Source: Bacteroidaceae bacterium
GTDB lineage: Bacteria > Bacteroidota > Bacteroidia > Bacteroidales > Bacteroidaceae
Length of the DNA stretch: 64,000 nt
Assembly (NCBI GenBank): GCA_017557005.1
Contig: JAFZFZ010000063.1
Coordinates: forward strand, 1-64,000
Reading direction: 5' to 3'
The notes under the pieces were generated by a model. It had not been told where the DNA came from and searched no databases. It worked only from the letters and a program-made list of their open reading frames with translations. The translations under genes were made by a program, and so were the position numbers. Below are positions 37,034-45,741 of the stretch, piece after piece (the first letter of the stretch is position 1; every line of letters begins with the position of its first letter).

Positions 37034-38347
37034 TTACTCTGTTACCAACTCTACGATGTAGTCTGTACCCGTGGGTATAGCATTAAATGTCAGATTTATG
37101 CCCTCTTTGGTGCGTCGCATCTTTATTGCCTCGCGGGTATCGTATACGAATGCTTTTTTTACCTTGCACGAGAGGGGGAGGAACAGCTCTGTCGCATTCA
37201 AGTCAAAGATATGTATAAAGAGGCGGGTTCCTTTGCGTGTGGTCACTCCCCAATCCTGTGCAGGGATGTCGCCTGCTGTGGTGCCGTAGATGGTCTCGCC
37301 ATACTGGCTGGTCCACTCTCCTAATGCCTTTAAGCGGTCGAGGGCGGCTGCTGGCAATTCACCGTTAGGTTGCGGCCCTATGTTCAGTAGCAGGTTTGCT
37401 CCTTTGCCCGAGGTGCTTACGAGGTAGCGTATGAGTGTTTCGGGTGATTTGTAGTTCTGGTCTATGATCTTGTATCCCCACATACCATTCATTGTTTGGC
37501 AGGTTTCCAAAGGCAATCGGCCTATCGACTGTCCTGAGAGTCCGGCTTTGTTCTCTCCAGGGAGGTCGCGCTCAAAGATCTGAATATCTTCTCCCTCCAT
37601 CGGCACCTGATGGTGATTGTTGCCCACCAGGCAAGCGGGCTGCAAGCGGTGTATCAGCGCATATTGCTCATCGAGTTGCCAGTCAAAGGGAATAGAGTCC
37701 TGATCATGATCCCACCAACCATCAAACCATATAGCGCCTACATCGCCGTAGCGGGTAAGCAACTCGGTGATTTGGCGATTCATGAAGGCATAGTAATGAG
37801 GCCAGTCGGCTTTCTCGGGATCTTTTCCTGTGCCACGTCCTGTACGTCCCCATGGGTAGTCGTCGCGGGTCCAGTCGATATGCGAATAGTAGAAATGCAA
37901 CTTGATTCCCTGCTTGTGGCATTCGTCGGCCAATTCCTTAATGACATCACGACCGAAGGGGGTAGCGTCAACGATATTGTAGTTCGACTCATCGGTGTCC
38001 CACATCGAAAAACCATCGTGATGGCGCGATGTGAAGCAGATATACTTAGCGCCTGCCTCCTTGATGGCCGATACCCACTCCTTGGCATCGAACTGTGCGG
38101 GGTAGAATGCCGATGCGGCCTTGGCATATTCCTTGTTGTCAAGATTAGCGTTGGTCATATACCACTCACCTTGAGCAAACATACTGTAGATGCCCCAATG
38201 GATGAAGATTCCCAGTTTGCTGTCGGCAAATTCTTGACGTGCCTTGAGGTTGGCCTCAGTGGGCTGATATGTTGTGTTGTTGTCGGCCCATACGGCCAAT
38301 GTCGCTACCAGCGCAGCCATCCCGATGCATATTCTTTTCATAATCAT
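37034..38347 (-). CDS. GH29 alpha-L-fucosidase
   Basis: An exported retaining alpha-L-fucosidase, 437 residues, with a Sec signal peptide MKRICIGMAALVATLAVWA (the ATG at 38341 is likelier than 38347). The GH29 fold is recognisable from KLGIFIHWGIYSMFAQGEWY, YICFTSRHHDGFSMWDT and the nucleophile Asp209 in AIWFDGWWD. The C-terminal segment is a small beta domain. The substrates may be fucosylated host glycans or polysaccharides. It is not within a visible polysaccharide locus. Upstream is psd (divergent); downstream is dnaE. Confidence 0.94.
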   Translation of the reverse strand: MIMKRICIGMAALVATLAVWADNNTTYQPTEANLKARQEFADSKLGIFIHWGIYSMFAQGEWYMTNANLDNKEYAKAASAFYPAQFDAKEWVSAIKEAGAKYICFTSRHHDGFSMWDTDESNYNIVDATPFGRDVIKELADECHKQGIKLHFYYSHIDWTRDDYPWGRTGRGTGKDPEKADWPHYYAFMNRQITELLTRYGDVGAIWFDGWWDHDQDSIPFDWQLDEQYALIHRLQPACLVGNNHHQVPMEGEDIQIFERDLPGENKAGLSGQSIGRLPLETCQTMNGMWGYKIIDQNYKSPETLIRYLVSTSGKGANLLLNIGPQPNGELPAAALDRLKALGEWTSQYGETIYGTTAGDIPAQDWGVTTRKGTRLFIHIFDLNATELFLPLSCKVKKAFVYDTREAIKMRRTKEGINLTFNAIPTGTDYIVELVTE

Positions 38348-38379
38348 ATCTTTTCAATTCTAGAGGGTGTAATTGTTGT

Positions 38380-38387
38380 CAAAGATA
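38380..38387 (-). promoter_or_regulatory. -7 box before the fucosidase gene
   Basis: Minus-strand TATCTTTG, about 35 bases before the start codon. The -33 element is not clear. Confidence 0.45.
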
Positions 38388-38457
38388 AAGAAAATCCGAT
38401 TAAAATGGGTACTCCATTACCTAAAAAGAAAGGCATTTTCAATTATTCGACTTTTTT

Positions 38458-38489
38458 CTTGCAACATTAACGGATAAATCATACATTTG
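38458..38489 (+). promoter_or_regulatory. Promoter of psd-pssA
   Basis: CTTG (38458-38461), 20 nt, TACATTTG (38482-38489), 22 bases before the psd ATG. Confidence 0.65.
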
Positions 38490-38511
38490 CATAATTTAAA
38501 TAACGTATACT

Positions 38512-39198
38512 ATGCGAAAACTTCGAAAAATACACCTTCATCATGAAGGTACCCACCAGTTGACAGTCGGCCTCTTGGTATGGCTACTGATCAATGCGGC
38601 AACCTATTACTTTGCTTATCCCAATTACCGCTTGCTGTTCATCCTCATGGCGGTATTCACCACTACCATATATCTTCTGTTGGTCAACTTCTTCCGTTGT
38701 CCGCCCCGTCGCTTCCCCGGTGAGGAGACGAAGGATATCGTTGTAGCACCAGCCGATGGTAAGATTGTGGTCATCGAGGAGGTGGAAGAGCCTGATTACT
38801 TCCACGATCGTCGTTTGATGATCAGTATCTTCATGAGTCCGCTCAACGTACATGCCAACTGGTACCCTGTAGATGGCACTGTAAAGAAGGTGGAACATGA
38901 AAATGGTAAGTATCACCGCGCATTCTTGCCCAAGGCCAGCACCGATAATGAGCGTTCGCTCGTTGTGGTGGAGACCCCCGATGGCAAAGAGGTGATGGTG
39001 CGTCAGATTGCCGGTGCAATGGCTCGCCGTATCGTCACCTATGCAAAGCCTGGTGAGGAGTGCTTCATTGATCAGCATTTTGGCTTTATCAAGCTCGGCT
39101 CTCGTGTTGATATCTATCTGCCTCTCGGCACTGAAGTGTGTGTCAATATGGGTCAGAAGACCACTGGTAACCAAACAGTAATTGCAAAACTGAAATAA
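38512..39198 (+). CDS. psd: Phosphatidylserine decarboxylase
   Basis: A 228-residue membrane-associated proenzyme making phosphatidylethanolamine. It has two membrane segments near the N-terminus ([33 protein letters not shown]), [12 protein letters not shown] with Asp82, [14 protein letters not shown] with His114, and the self-cleavage motif LGS at 195-197 (Ser197 becoming the pyruvoyl group). It is the short PSD-A type. The stop codon overlaps the pssA start, and the two enzymes catalyse consecutive steps. Confidence 0.95.
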   Translation: MRKLRKIHLHHEGTHQLTVGLLVWLLINAATYYFAYPNYRLLFILMAVFTTTIYLLLVNFFRCPPRRFPGEETKDIVVAPADGKIVVIEEVEEPDYFHDRRLMISIFMSPLNVHANWYPVDGTVKKVEHENGKYHRAFLPKASTDNERSLVVVETPDGKEVMVRQIAGAMARRIVTYAKPGEECFIDQHFGFIKLGSRVDIYLPLGTEVCVNMGQKTTGNQTVIAKLK

Positions 39199-39893
39199 TG
39201 CGTCGCCACATCCCTAACACCATCACCTGTTGCAATCTCCTTTCAGGTTGCGTAGCTGCTACGTATGCTTTCGAGGGAATCTATACGATTGCTTTCGTGT
39301 GCATCATCATGGGTGCTGTGTTCGACTTTTTCGATGGCCTCACAGCACGCGCGCTGAAGGTGAGTTCGCCCATCGGTAAGGAACTCGACTCATTGGCCGA
39401 TGTCGTTACCTTTGGCTTTGCCCCTGCGGCGATGGTGTTTAGTTGGTTGCGCGAATGTGCCGATGCGCATCTTGATATGTTGGTGGCATTTGTGGTGCCT
39501 TTCCTGGCCTTTTTGTTGGTAGCCTTCTCGGCACTCCGCTTGGCCAAGTTTAATGTCGATGAGCGCCAGACAAGTTCTTTTATTGGACTTCCTACGCCTG
39601 CCAACGCTCTCTTCTGGGGCGCACTTGTGCTTGGTTCGCACGATAAGATGGTAGCCTCTCCGTTTGGTTGGGTGCTGATAGTGGCGCTGGTGCTACTCTT
39701 CTCATGGCTTTTGGTGGCCGAGATACCTATGTTCTCGCTCAAGTTCAAGAGCCTGGCATGGAAACCTAATCGCATCGCCTACATCTTCTTGCTTGTCAGC
39801 CTCGTGCTGCTCATCTGCTTGGGTCTCAATGGCCTGTCAGCTGTCATTGGCTGGTACATCATTTTGTCAGTATTGACACAAAAGCGTGCATAA
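39198..39893 (+). CDS. pssA: CDP-diacylglycerol-serine O-phosphatidyltransferase
   Basis: An integral-membrane enzyme making phosphatidylserine from CDP-diacylglycerol and serine, 231 residues. The CDP-alcohol phosphatidyltransferase signature is complete: D46-G47-x2-A50-R51-x8-G60-x3-D64-x3-D68 in DGLTARALKVSSPIGKELDS. The remainder has about seven hydrophobic segments. It is translationally linked to psd and supplies its substrate. Confidence 0.94.
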   Translation: MRRHIPNTITCCNLLSGCVAATYAFEGIYTIAFVCIIMGAVFDFFDGLTARALKVSSPIGKELDSLADVVTFGFAPAAMVFSWLRECADAHLDMLVAFVVPFLAFLLVAFSALRLAKFNVDERQTSSFIGLPTPANALFWGALVLGSHDKMVASPFGWVLIVALVLLFSWLLVAEIPMFSLKFKSLAWKPNRIAYIFLLVSLVLLICLGLNGLSAVIGWYIILSVLTQKRA

Positions 39894-39960
39894 ACGCTCT
39901 CGGTGAACCTTTTGGCACGCCGTTTGTCATACCTTTACCGTAACTATATTTGGAGAAACT

Positions 39961-40227
39961 ATGTTTAGCTTTATATTCTTTTTTCTATTCCTTGTTGTCT
40001 TTTTGATCATTGCGATAGGTGGCTCTATCATACGAGGCATCCTCAGTCTGCTTTTCGGCCGCCGCGCTCCCTATCAGCATACAACACAAGGAGCTCACGG
40101 ACAATCGCAGACTAACTCTCATAGAGGGAGCACTGCGGGTTCGGCGCAACAATCTTCATCGAAGAAACGTGAGAAGATTTTCGACGACTCTGAAGGCGAA
40201 TACGTGGACTTTGAGGAGATAAAGTAG
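39961..40227 (+). CDS. DUF4834-family small membrane protein
   Basis: An 88-residue protein with one N-terminal membrane helix (FIFFFLFLVVFLIIAIGGSII), an Arg-containing turn, a low-complexity Ser/Gln/His region and an acidic tail ending DDSEGEYVDFEEIK. This is the pattern I recall for DUF4834, a Bacteroidetes-restricted family without known function. It follows pssA by 67 bases on the same strand and may be cotranscribed with the phospholipid genes. Confidence 0.75.
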   Translation: MFSFIFFFLFLVVFLIIAIGGSIIRGILSLLFGRRAPYQHTTQGAHGQSQTNSHRGSTAGSAQQSSSKKREKIFDDSEGEYVDFEEIK

Positions 40228-40266
40228 ACTTGTAGCAGCTCTCGTGTACAGCCTCTCGCGATTTTT

Positions 40267-40365
40267 TCTCTCTACATAAATATTTTTTCTCCCCGAAGAA
40301 AAACTTTTTCTCCCTGCAGAGATAGTACACTCTCTCTGCAGGGGTAGCATGCTATCTTTGCAGCA
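40267..40365. repeat. Palindrome array D: CTGCAG-centred units at 21-22 bp
   Basis: TCTCTCTACATA (40267), TCTCCCCGAAGA (40288), TCTCCCTGCAGAGATAG (40309), TCTCTCTGCAGGGGTAG (40331) and TATCTTTGCAGCATAA (40353) follow each other at 21, 21, 22 and 22 bp. The last unit doubles as a -7 box. The units are less perfect than in arrays C and E. Confidence 0.6.
40353..40360 (+). promoter_or_regulatory. -7 box inside array D
   Basis: TATCTTTG lies 64 bases before the frameshifted lipoprotein ATG. It is also the core of the last array unit. Confidence 0.45.
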
Positions 40366-40423
40366 TAATGCGATAGCTTTTAAGCGTTTTATTGCAAAGT
40401 ATTAATTTAATCAATTGAAGATT

Positions 40424-40788
40424 ATGAAAAAGTTTTAACAATTTGTGCGTTTGCAGCAGTGACACTTGCTTTTACTGGCTGTGTGGGAGTGGCAGGTACT
40501 CTATCGAACAACCTTACACAAACTCAAGTAGTATTGTCAGAGGGTAATTTCCAAGTAGTTGACCAGGCTTATGGTGAGGTAACAGCAACCTATATTTGCG
40601 GTATCGGCGGATTGAGTAAAAAGGCTCTTTATAACAATGCAATCAATGAAATGGCAAAGAATGCCAATCTTCATGGTTCGCAAACACTGACCAATACAAC
40701 CGTGCATTATTCTGCAAAGATGATTACTCCCTTCTATATGCAGACCACATGCAGCGCTACAGCTACTATTGTGGAATTTATAAAGTAA
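40424..40788 (+). pseudogene. Small lipoprotein gene with a one-base frameshift at codon 5
   Basis: ATG 40424 reads MKKF and then TAA. If the TTTT run (40433-40436) had one more T, the frame would continue as MKKFLTICAFAAVTLAFTGC, a perfect lipoprotein signal, and join the 110-residue downstream frame (VGVAGTLSNNLTQTQVVLSE...). That frame has GIGGLSKKALYNNAINEMAK and TPFYMQTTCSATATIVEF, resembling small Bacteroides lipoproteins I recall as DUF6567. The rest of the frame is intact, so the lesion is recent, a sequencing error, or a switchable homopolymer. A GTG at 40459 could give only a signal-less form. Confidence 0.8.
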
Positions 40789-40822
40789 CAGAAACGAACA
40801 TACGATCGATAGCGGTGGGTCT

Positions 40823-41425
40823 TTACCTACCGCTTTTTTTCTTCTTTCGCCCCGCATAGATAAAGGCAAGTCCGACGAGGACAAATGTGGCCGTGAGGGC
40901 AATAATCCATCCTAAAGCTCCGGTCCATCCGATGCGGTTAAGGTCGAGGAAGAAGTAGGGAAACCAATTGTCGCCAGTGATATAGTGGCGCACATAGATA
41001 AAGGCAATATACAAGTAGGGTAGGAGTATGCTACATTGTATGCCGCCTACGCTCACCTTTCTCATGGGGCGGGTGGCGATAAAGTAGAGCGTGTAGAGGA
41101 GGGGAGTCACGAGGTGGAGTCCCACGCTGGGCCAGTTGGTCCAATAAGATTTCTCGGTAGGGTCACCTAACAGTAGATTGTATACGACGCTGATGACGAT
41201 GATAGAGATGAGCCCGCCAAACTCCCACTGCATCAGCGAAGTAGATATCGACTTGTGTCGGATGAGGCGGGTGAGTTCGTTGATCATCAGGCCAAGGCAA
41301 TAGAGATTGCCGAGGTTGGTGAAATAAAGGAAAAATCGAGTGCCATGAGCGGCCGCGCCAATGCATGATGCGGTGGCAACGGCGATGTATAGAATGACAA
41401 AAATGATGCGTATAGTTCTTTTCAT
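40823..41425 (-). CDS. Pr6Pr-family integral membrane protein
   Basis: A 200-residue protein with six predicted membrane segments (IIFVILYIAVATASC; FFLYFTNLGNLYCLGLMI; GGLISIIVISVVYNLLL; GLHLVTPLLYTLYFIA; ILLPYLYIAFIYVRHYI; GWIIALTATFVLVGLAFI). The FTNLGNLYC and HLVTPLLY elements match the Pr6Pr family. The function is unknown. It ends in a basic tail (AGRKKKKSGR). It is transcribed alone from the minus strand, divergent from purH. Confidence 0.8.
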   Translation of the reverse strand: MKRTIRIIFVILYIAVATASCIGAAAHGTRFFLYFTNLGNLYCLGLMINELTRLIRHKSISTSLMQWEFGGLISIIVISVVYNLLLGDPTEKSYWTNWPSVGLHLVTPLLYTLYFIATRPMRKVSVGGIQCSILLPYLYIAFIYVRHYITGDNWFPYFFLDLNRIGWTGALGWIIALTATFVLVGLAFIYAGRKKKKSGR

Positions 41426-41544
41426 GCGGCAAATTTAGCTCTTTTTATTTGGTTGGTCATTATGCTAACAAAAATTAACGGAATTTGTCGGTGAAATTTA
41501 CGTTTTTGTTTACTCTTTATGGGTAAAATGTGGCAGATATTTGC

Positions 41545-41552
41545 TAACTTTG
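41545..41552 (+). promoter_or_regulatory. -7 box before purH
   Basis: TAACTTTG, 45 bases before the purH ATG; no clear TTTG at the right distance upstream. Confidence 0.5.
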
Positions 41553-41597
41553 CACTCTAAAACTATGCAATAGAATAATAACTAAAATTACAGAATA

Positions 41598-43121
41598 ATG
41601 TCGGACAACAAAAAGATGAAAACCGCCCTTGTGTCGGTATTCCACAAGGATGGATTGGAAGAGATCATTACTACGCTTCATAAAGAGGGCGTGCAGTTGC
41701 TTTCTACGGGTGGTACCCAGGAGTTTATCGAGTCATTGGGCGTTCCCTGTCAGCGCGTAGAGGACCTCACAGGCTATCCCTCAATCCTCGGTGGTCGTGT
41801 AAAGACCTTGCATCCTAAGGTGTTTGGTGGTATCCTCGGCCGTCGTGACCTTGAGAGCGACCAGGTGCAGATGGTAAACTATGAGATCCCCGAAATAGAC
41901 CTCGTTATCGTAGACCTCTATCCCTTCGAGGCAACTGTTGCTTCAGGCGCTTCACACGAGGCTATCATCGAGAAGATTGATATAGGTGGTATCTCACTCA
42001 TCCGCGCTGCTGCTAAGAACCACAAGGATGTGGTAATCGTTGCCAGCAAGGATCAGTATGCTCCGCTCACTGATATCCTTCGTGCAAAGGGTGCGCAGAC
42101 CACTCTCGAAGAGCGTGCATGGTTCGCTAAGGAGGCGTTCGGCGTATCTTCATTGTACGATTCAGCTATCTTCAACTACTTCGATGGTGGCGAAGGCTCA
42201 ATGTTTCGCAAGGCTGTGAACCATCCCAAGGCTCTCCGCTATGGTGAGAACCCCCATCAGAAGGGTTATTTCTATGGCGACTTTGAGGCAATGTTTGACC
42301 AGATCCACGGTAAGGAGATCTCTTACAACAACTTGCTCGATATCAATGCTGCTGTAGACCTCATCGACGAGTTTGAGGAGACCACCTTCGCAGTTCTCAA
42401 GCATAACAATGCATGCGGACTTGCTTCACGCAACACCTTGCTTGAGGCTTGGAACGATGCTTTGGCTGGCGACCCCGTATCAGCATTCGGTGGTGTGCTC
42501 ATCACCAACCGCGCTATCGATAAGGAGACTGCTGAGGAGATCAACAAGATCTTCTTCGAGGTAATCATCGCTCCTGACTACGATGTGAATGCGCTCGAGA
42601 TCCTTACTCAGAAGAAGAACCGCATCATCCTCGTGCGCAAGGAGAATGAACTTCCCCGTCAGCAGTTCCGTTCAGTGCTGAATGGTGTGCTCGTACAGGA
42701 TCGCGACCTTAAGACTGAGACTGCTGAGGATTGCAAGACCGCTACTGCTAAGGCTCCTACTGCTGAGGAGATCGAGGATATGCTCTTCGCTAACAAGATT
42801 GTGAAGAACAGTAAGAGCAACGCCATCGTATTGGCAAAGGGCAAGCAGTTGCTCGCAAGCGGTGTAGGTCAGACCTCACGTGTGGATGCTTTGAAGCATG
42901 CTATCGAGAAGGCTCAGGGCTTCGGCTTCGATCTCAACGGTGCAGTGATGGCCAGCGATGCTTTCTTCCCCTTCCCCGACTGTGTGGAGATTGCTCACAA
43001 GGCAGGTGTTACCGCTGTTATCCAGCCCGGTGGTTCTGTACGCGATGCTGAGTCAGTGCAGTACTGCAACGACAACGATGTGGCAATGGTTATCACTGGT
43101 TTCCGTCATTTCAAACACTAA
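41598..43121 (+). CDS. purH: Bifunctional AICAR transformylase/IMP cyclohydrolase
   Basis: Catalyses the last two steps of IMP synthesis in the cytosol, 507 residues. The N-terminal MGS-like cyclohydrolase domain has KTALVSVFHKDGLEEI, LLSTGGTQEFIESLG and HPKVFGGILGRR. The C-terminal transformylase domain has RYGENPHQKG, LKHNNACGLA, DPVSAFGGVL and SDAFFPFPDCVE. The length is normal. It is followed by a hairpin-forming repeat and then mreB, with no functional link. Codon use suggests fairly high expression. Confidence 0.97.
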   Translation: MSDNKKMKTALVSVFHKDGLEEIITTLHKEGVQLLSTGGTQEFIESLGVPCQRVEDLTGYPSILGGRVKTLHPKVFGGILGRRDLESDQVQMVNYEIPEIDLVIVDLYPFEATVASGASHEAIIEKIDIGGISLIRAAAKNHKDVVIVASKDQYAPLTDILRAKGAQTTLEERAWFAKEAFGVSSLYDSAIFNYFDGGEGSMFRKAVNHPKALRYGENPHQKGYFYGDFEAMFDQIHGKEISYNNLLDINAAVDLIDEFEETTFAVLKHNNACGLASRNTLLEAWNDALAGDPVSAFGGVLITNRAIDKETAEEINKIFFEVIIAPDYDVNALEILTQKKNRIILVRKENELPRQQFRSVLNGVLVQDRDLKTETAEDCKTATAKAPTAEEIEDMLFANKIVKNSKSNAIVLAKGKQLLASGVGQTSRVDALKHAIEKAQGFGFDLNGAVMASDAFFPFPDCVEIAHKAGVTAVIQPGGSVRDAESVQYCNDNDVAMVITGFRHFKH

Positions 43122-43129
43122 TTTATTAA

Positions 43130-43220
43130 TTAGGAGTTAGGAATTAGGAGTTAGGGATTCACTTCCTACAAAGATGTTTATAATGCTTAACTCCTAATCC
43201 TTATTTCCTCATTCCTAACT
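43130..43220. repeat. Hairpin repeat between purH and mreB
   Basis: TTAGGAGTTAGGAATTAGGA and following bases (43130-43160) pair imperfectly with AACTCCTAATCCTTATTTCC and following (43188-43220). It could act as a terminator for purH, though no T-run follows. Confidence 0.6.
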
Positions 43221-43227
43221 GAAAATA

Positions 43228-44250
43228 ATGGGACTTTTCTCTTTTACACAAGAAATAGCGATGGACCTCGGCACGGCCAATACCATCATCTTGCAGAATG
43301 GCAAGATCGTGGTAGATGAGCCTTCTGTTGTGGCCCTCGACCGCCGCACCGATAAGATGATTGCTGTGGGCGGACGTGCTAAGTTGATGCACGAAAAAAC
43401 AAATGAGAACATCAAGACCATCCGTCCTTTGCGCGATGGTGTGATTGCCGACTTTAATGCTTGTGAGCAGATGATGCGTGGCCTTATCAAGATGGTCAAT
43501 TCACGTACACATCTCTTTACTCCCTCATTGCGCATGGTAATCGGTGTGCCTTCAGGAAGTACTGAAGTAGAGCTGCGTGCTGTACGTGACTCTGCTGAGC
43601 ATGCTGGTGGTCGTGATATCTACCTTATCTATGAGCCCATGGCTGCTGCCGTTGGTATTGGTCTCGATGTAGAGGCCCCCGAAGGCAACATGGTGGTTGA
43701 TATAGGTGGTGGTTCTACTGAGATTGCCGTAATCTCATTGGGCGGCATTGTAAAGAACAGCTCTATCCGCGTAGCAGGTGATGACTTTACTTCCGACATC
43801 CAGGAGTATATGGGTCGTCAGCATAACCTGAGAGTCAGTGAGCGTATGGCTGAGCGTATCAAGATTCATGTAGGCTCTGCTTTGACCGACCTTGGCGAGG
43901 ATGCTCCCGCCGAGTATATCGTGCACGGACCGAATAAGATCACTGCACTGCCTATGGAGGTGCCTGTATGCTATCAAGAGATTGCGCACTGCTTGGATAA
44001 GTCAATCTCTCGTATTGAGATTGCCGTGCTCGACGCACTTGAGAATACACCGCCCGAAATCTATGCCGATATCATCCACAACGGTATCTACTTGGCTGGT
44101 GGTGGCGCCTTGCTTCGTGGTTTGGCTAAGCGCTTGCAGGATAAGATCAACATCCCCTTCCATGTGGCTGAAGATCCCTTGCACTGCGTAGCACGCGGTA
44201 CGGGCATCGCGCTGAAGAATGTAGATCGCTTCTCGTTCTTGATGCGATAA
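43228..44250 (+). CDS. mreB: Rod shape-determining actin homologue MreB
   Basis: A cytoskeletal ATPase that guides the elongation machinery, 340 residues. The actin-fold motifs are phosphate-1 IAMDLGTANTII, connect-1 IYEPMAAAVG, phosphate-2 VVDIGGGSTEIAVIS and adenosine GGGALLRGLAKRL. It starts at MGLFSFTQEIAMD. It opens the mreBCD-mrdA-rodA cluster and would position the MreC/MreD/PBP2/RodA proteins encoded downstream. Confidence 0.97.
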   Translation: MGLFSFTQEIAMDLGTANTIILQNGKIVVDEPSVVALDRRTDKMIAVGGRAKLMHEKTNENIKTIRPLRDGVIADFNACEQMMRGLIKMVNSRTHLFTPSLRMVIGVPSGSTEVELRAVRDSAEHAGGRDIYLIYEPMAAAVGIGLDVEAPEGNMVVDIGGGSTEIAVISLGGIVKNSSIRVAGDDFTSDIQEYMGRQHNLRVSERMAERIKIHVGSALTDLGEDAPAEYIVHGPNKITALPMEVPVCYQEIAHCLDKSISRIEIAVLDALENTPPEIYADIIHNGIYLAGGGALLRGLAKRLQDKINIPFHVAEDPLHCVARGTGIALKNVDRFSFLMR

Positions 44251-44260
44251 CGTTTTATTT

Positions 44261-44341
44261 GGAGTTGAGGGTTGAGTGTTGAGAGTTTAGTGAACCTGCC
44301 TCGGATGGTTTCTTTCAATCCTCAACTCTCAACTCTCAATT
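44261..44341. repeat. Hairpin repeat between mreB and mreC
   Basis: GGAGTTGAGGGTTGAGTGTT and following bases (44261-44288) are mirrored by AATCCTCAACTCTCAACTCT and following (44317-44341). The right arm ends about 14 bases before the likely mreC start, so it would place a stem at the ribosome-binding region. Confidence 0.65.
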
Positions 44342-44354
44342 GTTATATATTGAA

Positions 44355-45215
44355 GTGAATAGTATCTTCCAGTTTCTATACAAGCATCTCCATTGGATTG
44401 TTTTCTTCGCTTTGGAGATCCTGTGCTTTGTCTTGCTGTTTTCGTACAACAGCTTTCAAGGCAGTGTATACCTGTCTACGGCAAACAACGTCTCTGCGCG
44501 TGTTGTCTCTGCCCGAAGCCGTGTGACCAGCTATTTTGGCTTGGCCGAAGTGAACGACCGTCTGGCAACTCAGAATGCAGCTTTGCTGCAGCGCGTCGAA
44601 GAGTTGGAAGCATTGGTTGCTCTTCAGCAGCTCGACAGCTTGTCTCAGGCCGAAGCCGTTCAGCGGGTGCATAGGACTGGATATGTTATTACACCGGCAC
44701 AAATCATTGACAAGTCGATCAACCGTGCCGACAACTTTATGACACTTGACCGAGGCACACTTGATGGTGTGCAGCCTAATATGGGTGTGATGAGTGCCAA
44801 TGGTGTGGTAGGTGTAGTATATAAGTGCACCGAACATTATTCGCTGGTGATGTCTCTGCTCAATAGCAAGAGCAGTGTGAGCTGTAAGGTGCAGGGAAGC
44901 AACGACCTGGGATATCTCCGTTGGAACGGTGGCGATGCCCGCTATGCTATGCTGCACGACCTGCCCCGCTACTCGGCAGTGGCTATAGGCGATACGATAG
45001 TGACCAGTGGCAACTCATCGTTCTTCCCCGAAGGTATTATGGTGGGTAGCGTAGAGGAACTATATCCCTCGTCGGATGGCTTGTCGATGACGCTGAAGAT
45101 TGCACTCAGTGCGCACTTCTCGCAGTTGGAGCGTGTGTTCATCATGCGTAAGATGGATGCTGAGGAGATGACTGCATTGAAAGAATCGTTGAAACCTAAA
45201 AAGAAAAAGAAATAG
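44355..45215 (+). CDS. mreC: Rod shape-determining protein MreC
   Basis: A bitopic inner-membrane protein that activates PBP2. There is no ATG near the 5' end. I choose GTG 44355 (reading NSIFQFLYKHLHWIVFFALE); TTG 44340 is the alternative. Residues 10-30 form the membrane anchor. A coiled coil (VNDRLATQNAALLQRVEELEALVALQ) precedes the beta-rich MreC domain (GVMSANGVVGVVYKCTEHYSLVMSLLNSKSSV; DTIVTSGNSSFFPEGIMVGSV). The C-terminus is a Lys-rich tail, KPKKKKK. The product is about 286 residues, within the family range. mreD starts two bases after the stop. Confidence 0.93.
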   Translation: MNSIFQFLYKHLHWIVFFALEILCFVLLFSYNSFQGSVYLSTANNVSARVVSARSRVTSYFGLAEVNDRLATQNAALLQRVEELEALVALQQLDSLSQAEAVQRVHRTGYVITPAQIIDKSINRADNFMTLDRGTLDGVQPNMGVMSANGVVGVVYKCTEHYSLVMSLLNSKSSVSCKVQGSNDLGYLRWNGGDARYAMLHDLPRYSAVAIGDTIVTSGNSSFFPEGIMVGSVEELYPSSDGLSMTLKIALSAHFSQLERVFIMRKMDAEEMTALKESLKPKKKKK

Positions 45216-45217
45216 CG

Positions 45218-45718
45218 ATGGAACGATTTCTCACCCGTATAGCTTGGTTTGTTGGACTGGTGCTTGTGCAAGTGCTGTTTCTCAATCAGATTTATTTGTT
45301 TGGGTTGGCCACCCCCTTTCTCTATATCTACTTCATCCTGGTGATGGATAAGGATGTCAGCCCTATCGCTTTGATGCTGATTGCCTTCACCTTAGGATTG
45401 GTTATCGATGTGTTCTGCAATACTCCAGGAGTCAATGCCGGAGCATCGGTGCTACTGGCCTTCTCGCGCATGCGTCTGCTGCGAATGTTTGCTCCGCGCG
45501 AAGAGTTTGAGAACTACGAGCCCGGCATCTACACCTTGGGCATCGGAGCCTTTATCCGCTATGCCCTCACGGCGGCACTTCTGCATCATGCAGCCCTCTA
45601 CCTGTTGGAGGCATTCTCTGTTGCCCAGCCTGGCTATCTGGCGTTGCGCATCCTATGCAGTGCTGTGCTCACGGTGCTACTGGTCATGGCGATTGAGTTT
45701 ATCCGCCATCGTCGCTAA
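45218..45718 (+). CDS. mreD: Rod shape-determining protein MreD
   Basis: A 166-residue integral-membrane protein with about five hydrophobic segments (WFVGLVLVQVLFLNQI; FLYIYFILVMD; IALMLIAFTLGLVIDVF; IRYALTAALLHHAALYLL; ILCSAVLTVLLVMAIEFI) and the family-typical GLVIDVFCNTPGVNAGASVLLAF. It links MreC to PBP2 and RodA. The identity is supported mainly by position between mreC and mrdA. Confidence 0.92.
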   Translation: MERFLTRIAWFVGLVLVQVLFLNQIYLFGLATPFLYIYFILVMDKDVSPIALMLIAFTLGLVIDVFCNTPGVNAGASVLLAFSRMRLLRMFAPREEFENYEPGIYTLGIGAFIRYALTAALLHHAALYLLEAFSVAQPGYLALRILCSAVLTVLLVMAIEFIRHRR

Positions 45719-45741
45719 TATAATTAACTTGCAATTTGTCT

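Noticed and set aside
40433-40436. Programmed -1 frameshift in the small lipoprotein gene
   Set aside because: A -1 slip at TTT would repair the frame, but the heptamer is not a good slippery sequence and no stimulatory hairpin is visible just downstream; a deletion or sequencing error is simpler.
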